Part shown: positions 46,436 through 55,536 of the stretch, piece after piece
Layout: each line of letters begins with the position of its first letter
Numbering within the stretch: position 1 is the first letter of the stretch
The notes under the pieces: model-generated
The model's input: only the letters and a program-made list of their open reading frames with translations
The model's database searches: none
What the model was told of the DNA's origin: nothing
NCBI RefSeq assembly: GCF_004827385.1
Contig: NZ_SRXN01000013.1
Span: 62,001-126,000, forward strand
Length of the DNA stretch: 64,000 nt
Reading direction: 5' to 3'
Origin: Ensifer sp. MPMI2T
GTDB taxonomy: Bacteria; Pseudomonadota; Alphaproteobacteria; Rhizobiales; Rhizobiaceae
Translations under genes and position numbers: made by a program

Positions 46436-47398
46436 CTATGCTGCTTCCCTGTTCGAGTTCGCGCCGCCTGCGTCTGTCATCAGGAACGCCTCCCCGCAGG
46501 CCTTCGCCAGCGTACGGACGCGCAGGATATAGCTCTGACGCTCCGTCACGGAAATCACGCCGCGCGCATCCAGCAGATTGAAGACGTGACTCGCCTTGAT
46601 GCACTGGTCGTAGGCGGGGAACACGCATTTATGCAGGCGATTGTTGCTGCTATCGCCGGGCGCGCCGGCTGCGAGCAGTGCCAGGCACTCCTTTTCAGCA
46701 TCGATGAAATGCTGGTGAAGCATCGCCGTGTTGGCATATTCGAAGTTGTATCGGGAATATTCCTGCTCGGCCTGCAGGAAAACGTCGCCATAGCTGATCT
46801 TCTCGGCGCCCTCGCGGCCGTTGAAGTTCAGGTCGTAAACATTGTCGACGCCCTGAACATACATGGCGAGCCGCTCGAGACCATAGGTCAGTTCGCCGGA
46901 AACGGGCGAGCACTCGATGCCGCAAACCTGCTGGAAATAGGTGAACTGCGACACTTCCATACCGTCGCACCAGCACTCCCAGCCGAGACCCCAGGCGCCG
47001 AGCGTCGGGCTCTCCCAGTCGTCCTCGACGAAGCGGATGTCGTGCAGCAATGGATCGAGGCCGATCGCGCTCAGCGAGCCGAGATAGAGCTCCTGCAGGT
47101 TCGACGGGTTCGGCTTCAGGAGCACCTGGTATTGGTAGTAGTGCTGAAGCCGGTTCGGGTTCTCACCATACCGCCCATCGGTCGGGCGGCGTGACGGCTG
47201 GACGTAAGCGGCACGCCACGGCTTCGGTCCAAGCGCGCGTAGCGTCGTCGCCGGATGAAACGTACCGGCCCCAACCTCCATGTCATAGGGCTGGAGCACG
47301 GCGCAGCCCTTATCGGCCCAATAGTTGTGCAGCGTCAGGATCAGGGCCTGAAAGGAGCGCTTCGGGTTCATATGGTCCGGGAGGGAGGCGGTGGTCAT
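46436..47398 (-). CDS. glyQ: Glycyl-tRNA synthetase alpha subunit
   Basis: A 320-residue catalytic subunit. Class II motifs are visible: [39 protein letters not shown] (motif 2 region), and [20 protein letters not shown]. It pairs with GlyS. ATG 47398 is the likely start; ATG 47371 (MNPKRSFQ) would drop nine residues. Downstream on the same strand lie lemA, DUF2207 and then glyS. A 63-residue membrane protein gene precedes it by 98 bp. Confidence 0.97.
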   Translation of the reverse strand: MTTASLPDHMNPKRSFQALILTLHNYWADKGCAVLQPYDMEVGAGTFHPATTLRALGPKPWRAAYVQPSRRPTDGRYGENPNRLQHYYQYQVLLKPNPSNLQELYLGSLSAIGLDPLLHDIRFVEDDWESPTLGAWGLGWECWCDGMEVSQFTYFQQVCGIECSPVSGELTYGLERLAMYVQGVDNVYDLNFNGREGAEKISYGDVFLQAEQEYSRYNFEYANTAMLHQHFIDAEKECLALLAAGAPGDSSNNRLHKCVFPAYDQCIKASHVFNLLDARGVISVTERQSYILRVRTLAKACGEAFLMTDAGGANSNREAA

Positions 47399-47496
47399 GG
47401 GGATCACGTCCGAATTCTTCGAAATTTGCCGGACAGGTGCCACGCCGCACGGCAAGGGTCAAGCGTCTTGCTGATCCGTCCGGATGGGGCGGGCCT

Positions 47497-47688
47497 TCAC
47501 TCGTCGTCGCGCTTCAGGCGGTATTCTCCGGTCTTCGGATCCTTGACGAGAGTTCCGTTGGCGCCGGTCTGTTGCTCGCGGCGCAGACGCTCACGCTGCC
47601 GCGCCAGCTTTTCGGCGTCGGCAATGAACTTCCGATAGCCGATCCAAGCGATAACAACGATGATCAGGAGCAGGATAAGCTGTGGCAT
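47497..47688 (-). CDS. Small single-helix membrane protein
   Basis: A 63-residue protein: one membrane helix (MPQLILLLIIVVIAWIGYRK, residues 1-20), then a charged coiled-coil-like stretch (DAEKLARQRERLRREQQ) and a short tail TLVKDPKTGEYRL. ATG 47688 has a very strong AGGAGGA site. It lies between the S49 peptidase and glyQ on the same strand and may be co-transcribed with the peptidase. No function is known. Confidence 0.75.
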   Translation of the reverse strand: MPQLILLLIIVVIAWIGYRKFIADAEKLARQRERLRREQQTGANGTLVKDPKTGEYRLKRDDE

Positions 47689-47800
47689 TGTTCCTCCTCT
47701 GCACGCTTCCTCCAATCGACCCCGATTCCGGCGAAGCGATGCAGCCTTTCAAAGTGTAACAGCCACCTTACGCGCATGGCCAGACGCGAGGGTGGGGCAG

Positions 47801-48667
47801 CTAGAGCCCGTACCGCGCCCACAGCGCCCTTTCCTCGATCACCTCGGCAAGCCCCGCGGCCGCCGACGCAGCCAGAGGTGCTGCAATCGCAGCGGCAACG
47901 GCCGCGCCCGGTTGGCGGCGGCCGAAGAGGCTGCGTGCCGGCTGGATCAATTCGAGCCGCGTTTTCGCGCCATAGCGTCTCTTCACCTCTCCGCGCATAT
48001 CGCCGAGAGCGTCGACAAGGCCGAGTTCCTGCCCGCGCCGCCCGGTCCAGAAAAGACCGGAGAAGATATCGGGATGGTCGGCCAGAAGGGTTCCCCGGCG
48101 GGTCTTGACCATCTGGATGAACGTGTCGTGGATCTCGAGTTGCAAGCTCTTGAGGAACTCGACGTCGCGTTCCTTTTCCGGCTGGAACGGATCGAGCACC
48201 ACCTTGTTTTCGCCGGCGGTGTAGACCCGCCGCTCGACACCGATCTTCTTCAGGAGTTCCGGGAAGCCGAAGCCACCGGAAACGACACCGATCGAGCCGA
48301 CGATCGAGGTCGGATCGGCGATGATCTCGTCGCCGGCAAGCGCGATCATATAGCCGCCGGACGCAGCGACGTCCTCGACGAAGATGAGGACGCGCTTCTT
48401 CTTTTCTTCCGCGAGGTCGCGGATGCGCTGGTAAATCAGGCGCGACTGCACCGGCGAGCCGCCCGGCGAATTGATGGAGATGGCAACCGCCGGAGCATCC
48501 CTGACCGAGAAAGCCTTGTCCAGAAGCGGGGCCACGGTCGCAAGGTTAAGAACCGGGCGGAACTGGCCGCCGCCGGCCATGATCGCGCCGTGAAGCCGGA
48601 TCGCCGGGATCGTCAACCCTTCCCCGCGGAACCGTTTCGGCATCAGCCTTTTCAAGAATCCGGCCAT
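47801..48667 (-). CDS. S49 family signal-peptide-peptidase-like serine protease
   Basis: A 288-residue SppA/SohB-type protease. The serine nucleophile lies in VAASGGYMIALAGDE (about residues 104-118), and the general-base lysine is expected in GENKVVLDPFQPEK near 160. ISINSPGGSPVQSRLIYQRI and SIVGSIGVVSGGFG complete the fold. It probably degrades cleaved signal peptides or membrane proteins. I see no clear N-terminal transmembrane helix, as in short S49 members. The start at ATG 48667 follows AGGAG. Confidence 0.92.
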   Translation of the reverse strand: MAGFLKRLMPKRFRGEGLTIPAIRLHGAIMAGGGQFRPVLNLATVAPLLDKAFSVRDAPAVAISINSPGGSPVQSRLIYQRIRDLAEEKKKRVLIFVEDVAASGGYMIALAGDEIIADPTSIVGSIGVVSGGFGFPELLKKIGVERRVYTAGENKVVLDPFQPEKERDVEFLKSLQLEIHDTFIQMVKTRRGTLLADHPDIFSGLFWTGRRGQELGLVDALGDMRGEVKRRYGAKTRLELIQPARSLFGRRQPGAAVAAAIAAPLAASAAAGLAEVIEERALWARYGL

Positions 48668-48751
48668 TTCAACTCCTGCCCGTCACAAACCCTGCTTTGA
48701 TGTATGCACTGCCGTCGCAAACGCAATGCCCCGTTTCTGCGCTCACGCTTA

Positions 48752-49525
48752 TCACCGACGGCGGTATGCGGCCCGCCCATTATTGAGCTCATCCACATCC
48801 GGAGAAAACCGGTGCGTTCCCTCGTCATGCATGATGAGCGGCGCGCGCAGAGCCAATCGCTTCCGGCTCTGCTTGATCGCCGTCACGAGGATACGCACGG
48901 CATTCTCGCCCGCGCGTGGAAGAAGCGGCGTGATCTCGATACCGCCGAAACGCCGACCGCATGCCGCGATGATCTCGGCGATCGATTCCGGCCGAGCAAT
49001 GAGAGACAGCTGCCCGCCTGGCTTCACGATCGCCCCCGCGGTCTTGATCCAGGTCTCGAAAAGATCGTCGGTCATCGCGTGAGCCTCGGCCTTGAGGCTG
49101 TCCGGCGTCTTCCGGTCCGCTGCATCGTTGAATGGCGGATTCATGATCACGTGATCGAAGGCATCATCCGGCAGGCCCGCGGCGGCACGTGCCTTGCCAT
49201 TCAGCGAGACGTCCGCCTCGAGCACCGAGACCCGCGAAGCGAAATATGCATTCTGCGGCAGGGCGAGGCTGCGGCGAGCGAAGCCGGCCATGATGGCCGA
49301 TCGCTCCACCAGGAGCACGTCAGCCTCCTCGAGCCTGGAGGCGACCGCCATACCGGCGGCACCCGCACCGGCGCCGAGATCGGCCACGCGGCAGCGATCG
49401 CGGCAGGAGACGAGCGAGGCGAGGAGCATGGCATCCATGCCGGAGCGATGCCCTTGGCCCAGCGGTTGAATCAAGTGAAACCTGCCCCGGTGGAAGGCGT
49501 CCACGGTTTCCGGCATAGTCGTCAT
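48752..49525 (-). CDS. TrmN6-like tRNA(Val) adenine-37 N6-methyltransferase
   Basis: A 257-residue class I methyltransferase. The SAM loop is VADLGAGAGAAGMAVASR near residue 52, and the N6-adenine catalytic motif is VIMNPPFND near 127. It resembles E. coli YfiC/TrmN6, which methylates A37 of tRNA-Val; HemK/PrmC-like protein methylation is less likely without the flanking PrmC domain. ATG 49525 has GGAGGGG; the frame continues upstream without similarity. It follows the DUF2007 gene by 52 bp on the same strand, so they likely share a transcript. Confidence 0.88.
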   Translation of the reverse strand: MTTMPETVDAFHRGRFHLIQPLGQGHRSGMDAMLLASLVSCRDRCRVADLGAGAGAAGMAVASRLEEADVLLVERSAIMAGFARRSLALPQNAYFASRVSVLEADVSLNGKARAAAGLPDDAFDHVIMNPPFNDAADRKTPDSLKAEAHAMTDDLFETWIKTAGAIVKPGGQLSLIARPESIAEIIAACGRRFGGIEITPLLPRAGENAVRILVTAIKQSRKRLALRAPLIMHDEGTHRFSPDVDELNNGRAAYRRR

Positions 49526-49577
49526 CGCGTCGCCCCTCCGAAAGGAAGGCCGCAAGTGGTTCGCGGAAAAGCCGAAT

Positions 49578-49799
49578 TCACTGCCGCAATTCCCTTTCCA
49601 GACCCGCATCGATCAGGATCCGCCGTGCCCTCTCGGCATCATCCTCCGCGACCAGGAAACGGCGCGGCAAAAGCCCAAGCGAGCCCTCCAGTATGCTCAT
49701 GCCCTGATCGGCGATAAAGCAGCCGATGCCGGCGTCCTTCATAAGGCTTTCGGCGAAGGAGAGGAGTACGGCGTCGTTGGTGCGGATCAGTTCCTTCAT
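49578..49799 (-). CDS. DUF2007 small protein
   Basis: A 73-residue cytoplasmic protein with the DUF2007 pattern: MKELIRTNDAVLLSFAESLM, GIGCFIADQGMSILEGSLG, LPRRFLVAEDDAERARRIL. This resembles the small PII-like/signal-transduction alpha-beta fold and may bind a ligand, but nothing is proven. It is divergent from ispB (109 bp between starts) and upstream of the methyltransferase. Confidence 0.88.
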   Translation of the reverse strand: MKELIRTNDAVLLSFAESLMKDAGIGCFIADQGMSILEGSLGLLPRRFLVAEDDAERARRILIDAGLERELRQ

Positions 49800-49908
49800 T
49801 CGGCTCTGTTTTCCTGTCTTATTTCAAGCAAGCGAGGCAATTCGCCTCTTGCCGCCTGAAAGCCCTCTTTCTATTGTCGAAACCGACGATGAAACAGGAG
49901 TCCGGGCG

Positions 49909-50925
49909 TTGGGCGTAGTGATACCGCTGGAAGACAATAAAAACAAACAGGCGTCTGTGAAGCCGCTCGTCGACCTGACCGTGTCCGACATGGAACGGGT
50001 TAACCAGCTCATCCTGTCCAAGGCCGGCTCCGATGTCCAGATGATCCCGGAGGTCGCCAGCCACCTGATTTCATCCGGCGGCAAACGCCTGCGCCCCATG
50101 CTGACGCTTGCCGCCGCCTCGATGTTCGGCTACCAGGGCGACGCCCACGTCAAGCTCGCGACCAGCGTCGAATTCATGCACACGGCGACCCTGTTGCACG
50201 ACGACGTCGTAGACGAAAGCGATCTCAGGCGCGGAAAATCGACGGCGCGCACGATCTGGGGCAACCAGGCAAGCGTGCTCGTTGGCGACTTCCTGCTCGG
50301 TCAAGCGTTCCGCATGATGGTCGATGTCGGCTCGCTCGAGGCTCTCGACGTGCTTTCGACGGCAGCCTCGGTCATTGCCGAAGGCGAAGTCCTGCAGCTT
50401 TCGGTCGCCAAGAATATGGAGACGACCGAAGACGACTACCTGCAGGTCATCCGCGCCAAGACGGCCGCACTCTTCGCCGCAGCGGCGGAAGTCGGACCGA
50501 TCGTTGCAGCAACCAGCAAGGCGAACCGCAACGCGCTGAAGTCCTACGGTATGAACCTTGGACTGGCGTTTCAATTGGTCGACGACGTCCTCGATTACGG
50601 CGGCTCTTCGAGCGATCTCGGCAAGAACGTCGGCGATGATTTCCGCGAAGGGAAGATCACGCTGCCGGTCATCCTCTCCTATCGCCGCGGCACGCCGGAA
50701 GACCGCACCTTCTGGCGCGAGGCCATCGAAGGCGGAAACAATGACGGTGCCAATCTCGAAAAGGCGCTTGGCCTCATCCGGCGCTATGGCGGGCTTACCG
50801 ACACGATTGCGCGTGCGCAGCATTATGGCACGATCGCGCGTGACGCCTTGGCGCCCTTGCCGGCCTCTCCGTGGAAATCAGCGCTGATAGAAGTGATCGA
50901 TTTCTGCATCGATCGAGTAAGCTAG
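49909..50925 (+). CDS. ispB: Octaprenyl/polyprenyl diphosphate synthase
   Basis: A 338-residue trans-prenyl synthase. The first aspartate-rich motif is HDDVVDESDLRRGK near residue 100 and the second LVDDVLDYGG near 226; both are intact. It builds the all-trans chain for ubiquinone, used by UbiA. Translation probably starts at TTG 49909 (GVVIPLED follows): AGGAG lies 8 nt upstream, similarity begins there, and the resulting length is typical; no in-frame ATG fits. GTG 49918 is a fallback. Confidence 0.95.
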   Translation: MGVVIPLEDNKNKQASVKPLVDLTVSDMERVNQLILSKAGSDVQMIPEVASHLISSGGKRLRPMLTLAAASMFGYQGDAHVKLATSVEFMHTATLLHDDVVDESDLRRGKSTARTIWGNQASVLVGDFLLGQAFRMMVDVGSLEALDVLSTAASVIAEGEVLQLSVAKNMETTEDDYLQVIRAKTAALFAAAAEVGPIVAATSKANRNALKSYGMNLGLAFQLVDDVLDYGGSSSDLGKNVGDDFREGKITLPVILSYRRGTPEDRTFWREAIEGGNNDGANLEKALGLIRRYGGLTDTIARAQHYGTIARDALAPLPASPWKSALIEVIDFCIDRVS

Positions 50926-51076
50926 ACCGGCAGACAATTCAATATTAGGAATTTCTTGCCGCGTTGCGCCAAAAAAGCCATTCTGTTCCTCAAGACTTGC
51001 TTCCGGCAATCTCCGATCGATCCGGAACAACTAGCGACGGCGCTGTAAACGCACCGTCGGCAATGAAAGGTTTGAT

Positions 51077-52900
51077 ATGCGGCAAAATACACTCCTTCGC
51101 CTTCTTAGCGGCGCAGCACTGCTTGCTCTCGCATCGGTGGCCGGCAGCTATCAGGCTTATGCGGAGGAAAAGGCGGCGGTCGAAGAGACGAAACCTTTCG
51201 ACATCAGCTCCGTCGACACCTTTTCCGGCGCGTTTCTGGCTGCCCGCACGGCCGACGTGGATCGCGACTTCGAGTCAGCAACCGAACTCTACAAGATTGC
51301 CCTGCGGTTCGAACCGGACAACAACGATGTCAAGCAACGGCTGATGATCACGCTGCTCATGGCAGGCAAGCTTGACGAAGGCGTCAAGATCGCAGAGGAG
51401 CTGAAGTCCGATCCCGCCGTCGAGCGCATCACGACTGTCGTCCGAGCGATCGAGGCGATCCGCAAGCGCGAATACCGCAGCGCCCAGAAGCTCCTCGCCT
51501 ACGACGGACCGAACGATCTCGACCGGCTGATGAACACGCTTCTGTCCTCTTGGGCGAAGTTCGGCCAGGGCCGGCCGAAGGAAGCACTGGCGCAGATCAA
51601 GGCGCTTCAGGGCCCGGAATGGTTCCGGGTCTTCAAGAACTATCACGCCGGCGCGATCGCGCTTGCAGCCGGCGACAAGGCAACGGCACGCGCACGGCTC
51701 AACGACGCCATTCTCGACCGCGAGGGCGGCAGCGCCGCTCCGGATACATTCATGCGTTCGGTCGAGGCGCTTGCGCGCTTCGAGGCCCGCGAGGGCAACA
51801 AGCAGAAGGCGCTCGACACGATTGCCGTCGGCGAAGGCATGGTCAACAACTACACGCCGCTCGAGGCGCTGAGAAAGAACATCGAGGAAGGCAAGCCCCA
51901 GGAGCAGCAGGTTCGCAACGCCGTGCAGGGGGCCGCCGCGGTGCTCTTTTCCATCGGAGGCGCGCTCAATCGCGAAGGTGCCGAAGACGTCGTTTCGCTC
52001 TATTTGCAGACGGCGCGCCGGCTCGATCCGGAAAGTGCGGACATCCTCGTCATGCTCGGCGGGATTGCCGAAAACCTGAAGAAACAGGAGGAGGCGATTG
52101 CGCTTTACAAGAGCGTGCCGGAAGGATCGCCGATGCGCCGCCTCTCCGAGCTTCAGCTCGGCCTCACCCTTGCAAGCATCGGCAAGGTCGAAGAGGCCAA
52201 GAAGCACCTGAGAGCGCTGATCGACGTCGATCCGAAGAACATCCGTAACTATCTCGCCTATGGCAGCGTTCTGTCGGACGCCAAGGACTACAAGGAAATG
52301 GGCGAGCTCTACGACCGAGCTGTCGCGGCTATAGGTCCCGTCCCGAAGCGATCCGACTGGACGGTGTTCTTCCAGCGCGGCATCGCCTACGAGCGGCAGA
52401 AAATCTGGGAGAAGGCCGAACCGAATTTCCGGAAGGCGCTGGAGCTCAATCCGGATCAGCCGCAGGTGCTCAACTATCTCGGCTACTCCTGGGTCGATAT
52501 GAATATAAACCTCGACGAGGGCCTCGACATGATCCGCAAGGCGGTCGAGCTCAAGCCCGACGACGGCTACATCGTCGATTCGCTCGGATGGGCCTATTTC
52601 CGCATGAACCGGTTCGATGATGCGGTAAAAGAGCTCGAGCGTGCCGCCGAACTGATGGCGGGCGACGCCACCATCAACGACCACCTCGGCGATGCTTACT
52701 GGCGGGTCGGACGCAAGCTCGAAGCGGTATTCCAGTGGAATCAGGCACTGGAGTTGAAGCCCGAGGAAGCGGAAATTCCGAAGATCAAGGCGAAGATCGA
52801 AAACGGTTTGCCGCCGCTGAAGCCGAAGGTTCCGGCAGCGGCCGATGCCAAGGAGTTGCCGAAGAAGACGGGCCCCGCGACCCCGGATAAGAAATCCTGA
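51077..52900 (+). CDS. Exported tetratricopeptide-repeat protein
   Basis: A 607-residue protein with a signal peptide (about residues 1-29, ending AYAEE) and many TPR-like helix pairs from residue 45 to 580. Clear units occur near DVDRDFESATELYKIALRFE, ILVMLGGIAENLKKQEEAIA and VLNYLGYSWVDMNINLDEGL (close to PEP-CTERM/BepA-type TPRs). It is probably a periplasmic or outer membrane-associated scaffold. The ispE start follows its stop by 4 bp, suggesting a shared transcript. No enzymatic domain is seen. Confidence 0.9.
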   Translation: MRQNTLLRLLSGAALLALASVAGSYQAYAEEKAAVEETKPFDISSVDTFSGAFLAARTADVDRDFESATELYKIALRFEPDNNDVKQRLMITLLMAGKLDEGVKIAEELKSDPAVERITTVVRAIEAIRKREYRSAQKLLAYDGPNDLDRLMNTLLSSWAKFGQGRPKEALAQIKALQGPEWFRVFKNYHAGAIALAAGDKATARARLNDAILDREGGSAAPDTFMRSVEALARFEAREGNKQKALDTIAVGEGMVNNYTPLEALRKNIEEGKPQEQQVRNAVQGAAAVLFSIGGALNREGAEDVVSLYLQTARRLDPESADILVMLGGIAENLKKQEEAIALYKSVPEGSPMRRLSELQLGLTLASIGKVEEAKKHLRALIDVDPKNIRNYLAYGSVLSDAKDYKEMGELYDRAVAAIGPVPKRSDWTVFFQRGIAYERQKIWEKAEPNFRKALELNPDQPQVLNYLGYSWVDMNINLDEGLDMIRKAVELKPDDGYIVDSLGWAYFRMNRFDDAVKELERAAELMAGDATINDHLGDAYWRVGRKLEAVFQWNQALELKPEEAEIPKIKAKIENGLPPLKPKVPAAADAKELPKKTGPATPDKKS

Positions 52901-52904
52901 GAGC

Positions 52905-53840
52905 ATGCATCTGGACGGCATTCCGGGCTTCGCGCTGACATGCGCGGCGCCCGCCAAGATCAATCTGGCGCTGCATGTCGTCGGCCAGCGCGCCGACGGC
53001 CATCATCTTCTGGAAAGCCTCGTTACTTTCGCGGATTGCGGCGACCGGATTGGGCTTGCGTCGACTGACGCTGACCGCTTCACCCTATCGGGGCGCTTCG
53101 CGGACGGCTTGCCGCTTTCGGCGGAGAACAAAAGCGGCAATCTGGTGTTGCGCGCGCGCGACCTGCTGCGAAGCGAACTGACGTCACGAGGCATGGCCGC
53201 CGGTCCGGTCCATCTCCATCTCGAAAAGAACTTGCCCGTGGCCTCCGGCATTGGCGGAGGCTCGGCGGACGCGGCGGCAACGCTTCGTGGTCTTCTTATG
53301 CTATGGGGCGCGTCCGTCGAGCCGGCGAAGCTCGATGCCATTGCGCTCGAACTCGGGGCGGATGTGCCGATGTGCCTCGATGGCGGGCCGCTTCTCGCCA
53401 AGGGAATCGGCGAGGCGATCACCGCCCTTCCCGATCTCCCGTCCTTTCCGATCGTCCTCGTCAATCCGCTTGTCGCCGTTTCGACGCCGGTGATCTTCCG
53501 CATGCTGATCAACAAGGCGAATCCACCGCTTGTTCTGCCGCAAGGCCAAAACACGGCAGAGGGTTGGTTATCGGCTATGGCCGATATGCGCAACGATCTG
53601 GAGCCGCCCGCGCGGGAGCTCGCTCCCGTAATCGAGGATGTGTCGGATATCCTGAGGGCGGCGGGCGCCGCGCTTGTGCGCATGTCCGGCTCTGGCGCCA
53701 CGTGCTTCGGGCTGTTCGACAGCGACGAAAGAGCGCATCAGGCCGCCGAGCGTATTTCCGCCAGCCATCCGGAATGGTACGTTTGCGCCGCGCGAACCAC
53801 AGCGCCGCGCGTCCAATCGGAGGCGCAAAGGTCGCTGTAG
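52905..53840 (+). CDS. ispE: 4-diphosphocytidyl-2-C-methyl-D-erythritol kinase
   Basis: A 311-residue GHMP kinase of the MEP pathway. It begins with CAAPAKINLALHVVGQRADG and has the glycine-rich ATP loop LPVASGIGGGSADAAATLRG near residue 110 and RMSGSGATCFGLF near 262. It phosphorylates CDP-methylerythritol, downstream of dxs. ATG 52905 comes 4 bp after the TPR gene stop. The last 14 residues (TTAPRVQSEAQRSL) are encoded by a palindromic repeat, which also supplies the TAG; relatives may end sooner. Confidence 0.96.
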   Translation: MHLDGIPGFALTCAAPAKINLALHVVGQRADGHHLLESLVTFADCGDRIGLASTDADRFTLSGRFADGLPLSAENKSGNLVLRARDLLRSELTSRGMAAGPVHLHLEKNLPVASGIGGGSADAAATLRGLLMLWGASVEPAKLDAIALELGADVPMCLDGGPLLAKGIGEAITALPDLPSFPIVLVNPLVAVSTPVIFRMLINKANPPLVLPQGQNTAEGWLSAMADMRNDLEPPARELAPVIEDVSDILRAAGAALVRMSGSGATCFGLFDSDERAHQAAERISASHPEWYVCAARTTAPRVQSEAQRSL

Positions 53841-53901
53841 CACTTTGGATTGCTGCATGTTTTTGTCCTTATTTCGATTCCGATTTAAGGAATCACGCAG
53901 C
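53809..53901 (+). repeat. Palindromic repeat, family 1, overlapping the ispE end
   Basis: The hairpin segment starts acagcgccgcgcgtc and continues through the gcaaaggtcgctgtagcact joint, then ttgctgcatg and the arms around ccttatttcgattccgattt. It lies across the ispE stop and ends about 20 bp before moaB. Confidence 0.8.
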
Positions 53902-53922
53902 CGGGGGAAAGGATAGCACTGA

Positions 53923-54465
53923 ATGCCTGGGATCGACGAAAGCCGCCCCTTCATTCCCGTCGGCATTGCCGTGCTTACGGTATCCGACACCCGCACGCGC
54001 GCCGACGACAAGTCAGGCGACGCGCTTGAGGCGCGCATACGCGAGGCCGGCCATCGGCTTGAGGCACGGGAGATCGTCACCGACGACCGGCAGAAGATCT
54101 ACGATCAGGTGAAGGCTTGGACGCTGGACGAGGCGATCGACGTGGTCATTACCACTGGCGGCACCGGCTTCACCGGCCGCGACGTGACGCCGGAGGCGCT
54201 TGAGCCACTCTTTGAAAAACGCATGGACGGCTTTTCCGAAGTGTTCCACCGGATCTCTTACGAGAAGATCGGCACCTCGACGATCCAGTCGCGTGCCACC
54301 GGCGGTGTCGCCAATGCGACGTTCATCTTCATCCTGCCCGGATCGCCGGGCGCCTGCAAGGACGCCTGGGACGGCATCCTGAAGCAGCAGCTCGACTATC
54401 GGCACATGCCCTGCAATTTCGTTGAAATCATGCCGCGGCTGGACGAGCACCTCAAACGCGGCTGA
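53923..54465 (+). CDS. moaB: Molybdenum cofactor biosynthesis protein B
   Basis: A 180-residue MogA/MoaB-fold protein. It begins with a PVGIAVLTVSDTRTRADDKS segment and has the molybdopterin-binding loop TTGGTGFTGRDVTPEAL near residue 76 and PGSPGACKDAWDGIL near 146. MoaB/MogA proteins adenylylate molybdopterin before Mo insertion. Length and motifs suit MoaB. It stands between the ispE end-repeat and an empty gap; no other molybdenum cofactor gene is in the window. Confidence 0.94.
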   Translation: MPGIDESRPFIPVGIAVLTVSDTRTRADDKSGDALEARIREAGHRLEAREIVTDDRQKIYDQVKAWTLDEAIDVVITTGGTGFTGRDVTPEALEPLFEKRMDGFSEVFHRISYEKIGTSTIQSRATGGVANATFIFILPGSPGACKDAWDGILKQQLDYRHMPCNFVEIMPRLDEHLKRG

Positions 54466-54780
54466 ATACGTTCCGCAGCCCCGTATCACGTTTTTTGCTC
54501 ATCCATCTGCGGTTGTTCCCAACGAAACAGCGGGCCTCGATCAACCGCGGTAGATTTCTTCCTGTCAGCCGGCGTTGGGGGTGGGCCGAAGGCGAGACCG
54601 ATCATCCATCTCAAGCGCAGCGAAGACAAATCTTCCGACGACATGGGCGGGGGAAGAGCAGGATGTATACGACGTGCCGTCCTCTGGATTGCATGGCAAG
54701 CCATTTTCGCGAGCAAGGTCATTTGATAGCCGCTTCGGGGGGTGCCGCGGACAAGACGGGCACCCCATTCTTGCCATCGC
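54466..54780. other. Gene-poor gap after moaB
   Basis: This 315-bp stretch has no supported gene. A minus-strand frame of 52 codons (54486-54644) has no good ribosome binding site and no recognisable family. A short tttttt run at 54491-54496 lacks a strong stem. It could be decayed sequence. Confidence 0.4.
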
Positions 54781-54819
54781 TACTTAAACCAGCCACGATT
54801 TGAGGCAACATGCAGTCGC
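54781..54819 (+). repeat. Remnant of palindromic repeat, family 1
   Basis: tacttaaaccagccacgatt and the following tgaggcaacatgcagt correspond to the second half of the family 1 repeat (cttaaatcggctacgattt, then aaggaaacatgcagt) with several changes. It ends 6 bp from the glycosyltransferase-like gene's stop. Confidence 0.5.
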
Positions 54820-54825
54820 CAGCGG

Positions 54826-55356
54826 CTATTCCGCAGCAGGTCGATTGCCGGTCGCCACCCAAGCAGGAACCAGTTCGGTTGCCAGTTTGCGAACGGCACG
54901 AACGTTGACCATGTCGCTCAGCCGCATGTTTGCGCGGGCGACGGCGATCGCATCACGCTTCTGCATCAGGAAGCCTGTCTCAAGGGGGTGCACCCTGCGC
55001 GAGAGGCGGCTTAGCAGCGGGCGCCGATGCATTCGTGAGGGAGAAAACCGCGCCGGACTTCTGTTGAGCGACACATATTCGAGAAGCTCATCCACCCATC
55101 TTCCGGTGGGGCGCGCGCCCGGCTCCAGGAGCATAAGCCACTCACCCCTGGCCGAGCGGACAATGTCGCCCAAATCCCAATCAACGCAGAAACGGCAGCC
55201 GGCGGCATCCGCAACACGCAGCGAACCGTCTTTCGACCCGTGATCGAGAATGATGACGTCGCTGACGAGGCCCTCGATGGCGCCGGCAACAAGCACCGAC
55301 AGCGTCTGTGCAAGTTCGGCTTCGTTGTCGTGTGTTTCCATGATGATAGTCAGCAT
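54826..55356 (-). CDS. Short glycosyltransferase-family-2-like protein
   Basis: A 176-residue protein with a GT-A-type start: MLTIIMETHDNEAELAQTL, then VSDVIILDHGSKDGSLRVAD, then GEWLMLLEPGARPTGRWVDE. These match the nucleotide-binding half of GT2 enzymes. The usual DxD metal motif is replaced by EPGAR, so catalysis is doubtful, and it is shorter than most GT2 proteins. It may be a degenerate or specialised member. It sits alone between moaB and the radical SAM gene. Confidence 0.75.
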   Translation of the reverse strand: MLTIIMETHDNEAELAQTLSVLVAGAIEGLVSDVIILDHGSKDGSLRVADAAGCRFCVDWDLGDIVRSARGEWLMLLEPGARPTGRWVDELLEYVSLNRSPARFSPSRMHRRPLLSRLSRRVHPLETGFLMQKRDAIAVARANMRLSDMVNVRAVRKLATELVPAWVATGNRPAAE

Positions 55357-55536
55357 AATCGTTCCTACCGCATCGCATTCACAAATGCTACAGCCATCGG
55401 AGGCCGCCTGCTTCGGCGCTCCGCTGCGATCTCTCTTCGCTCTATCCTCAAGATTTGTTCTTGCTTTGTTCCGTTTTCTGCGATAGGAAAATAATCAGGA
55501 CGAAACGGAGCCCCGTCTGTTTCCGAGGAGATTTCG

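Noticed and set aside
54486-54644. 52-codon minus-strand frame after moaB
   Set aside because: No ribosome binding site, no recognisable family, and it lies in a gap that ends in a decayed repeat.
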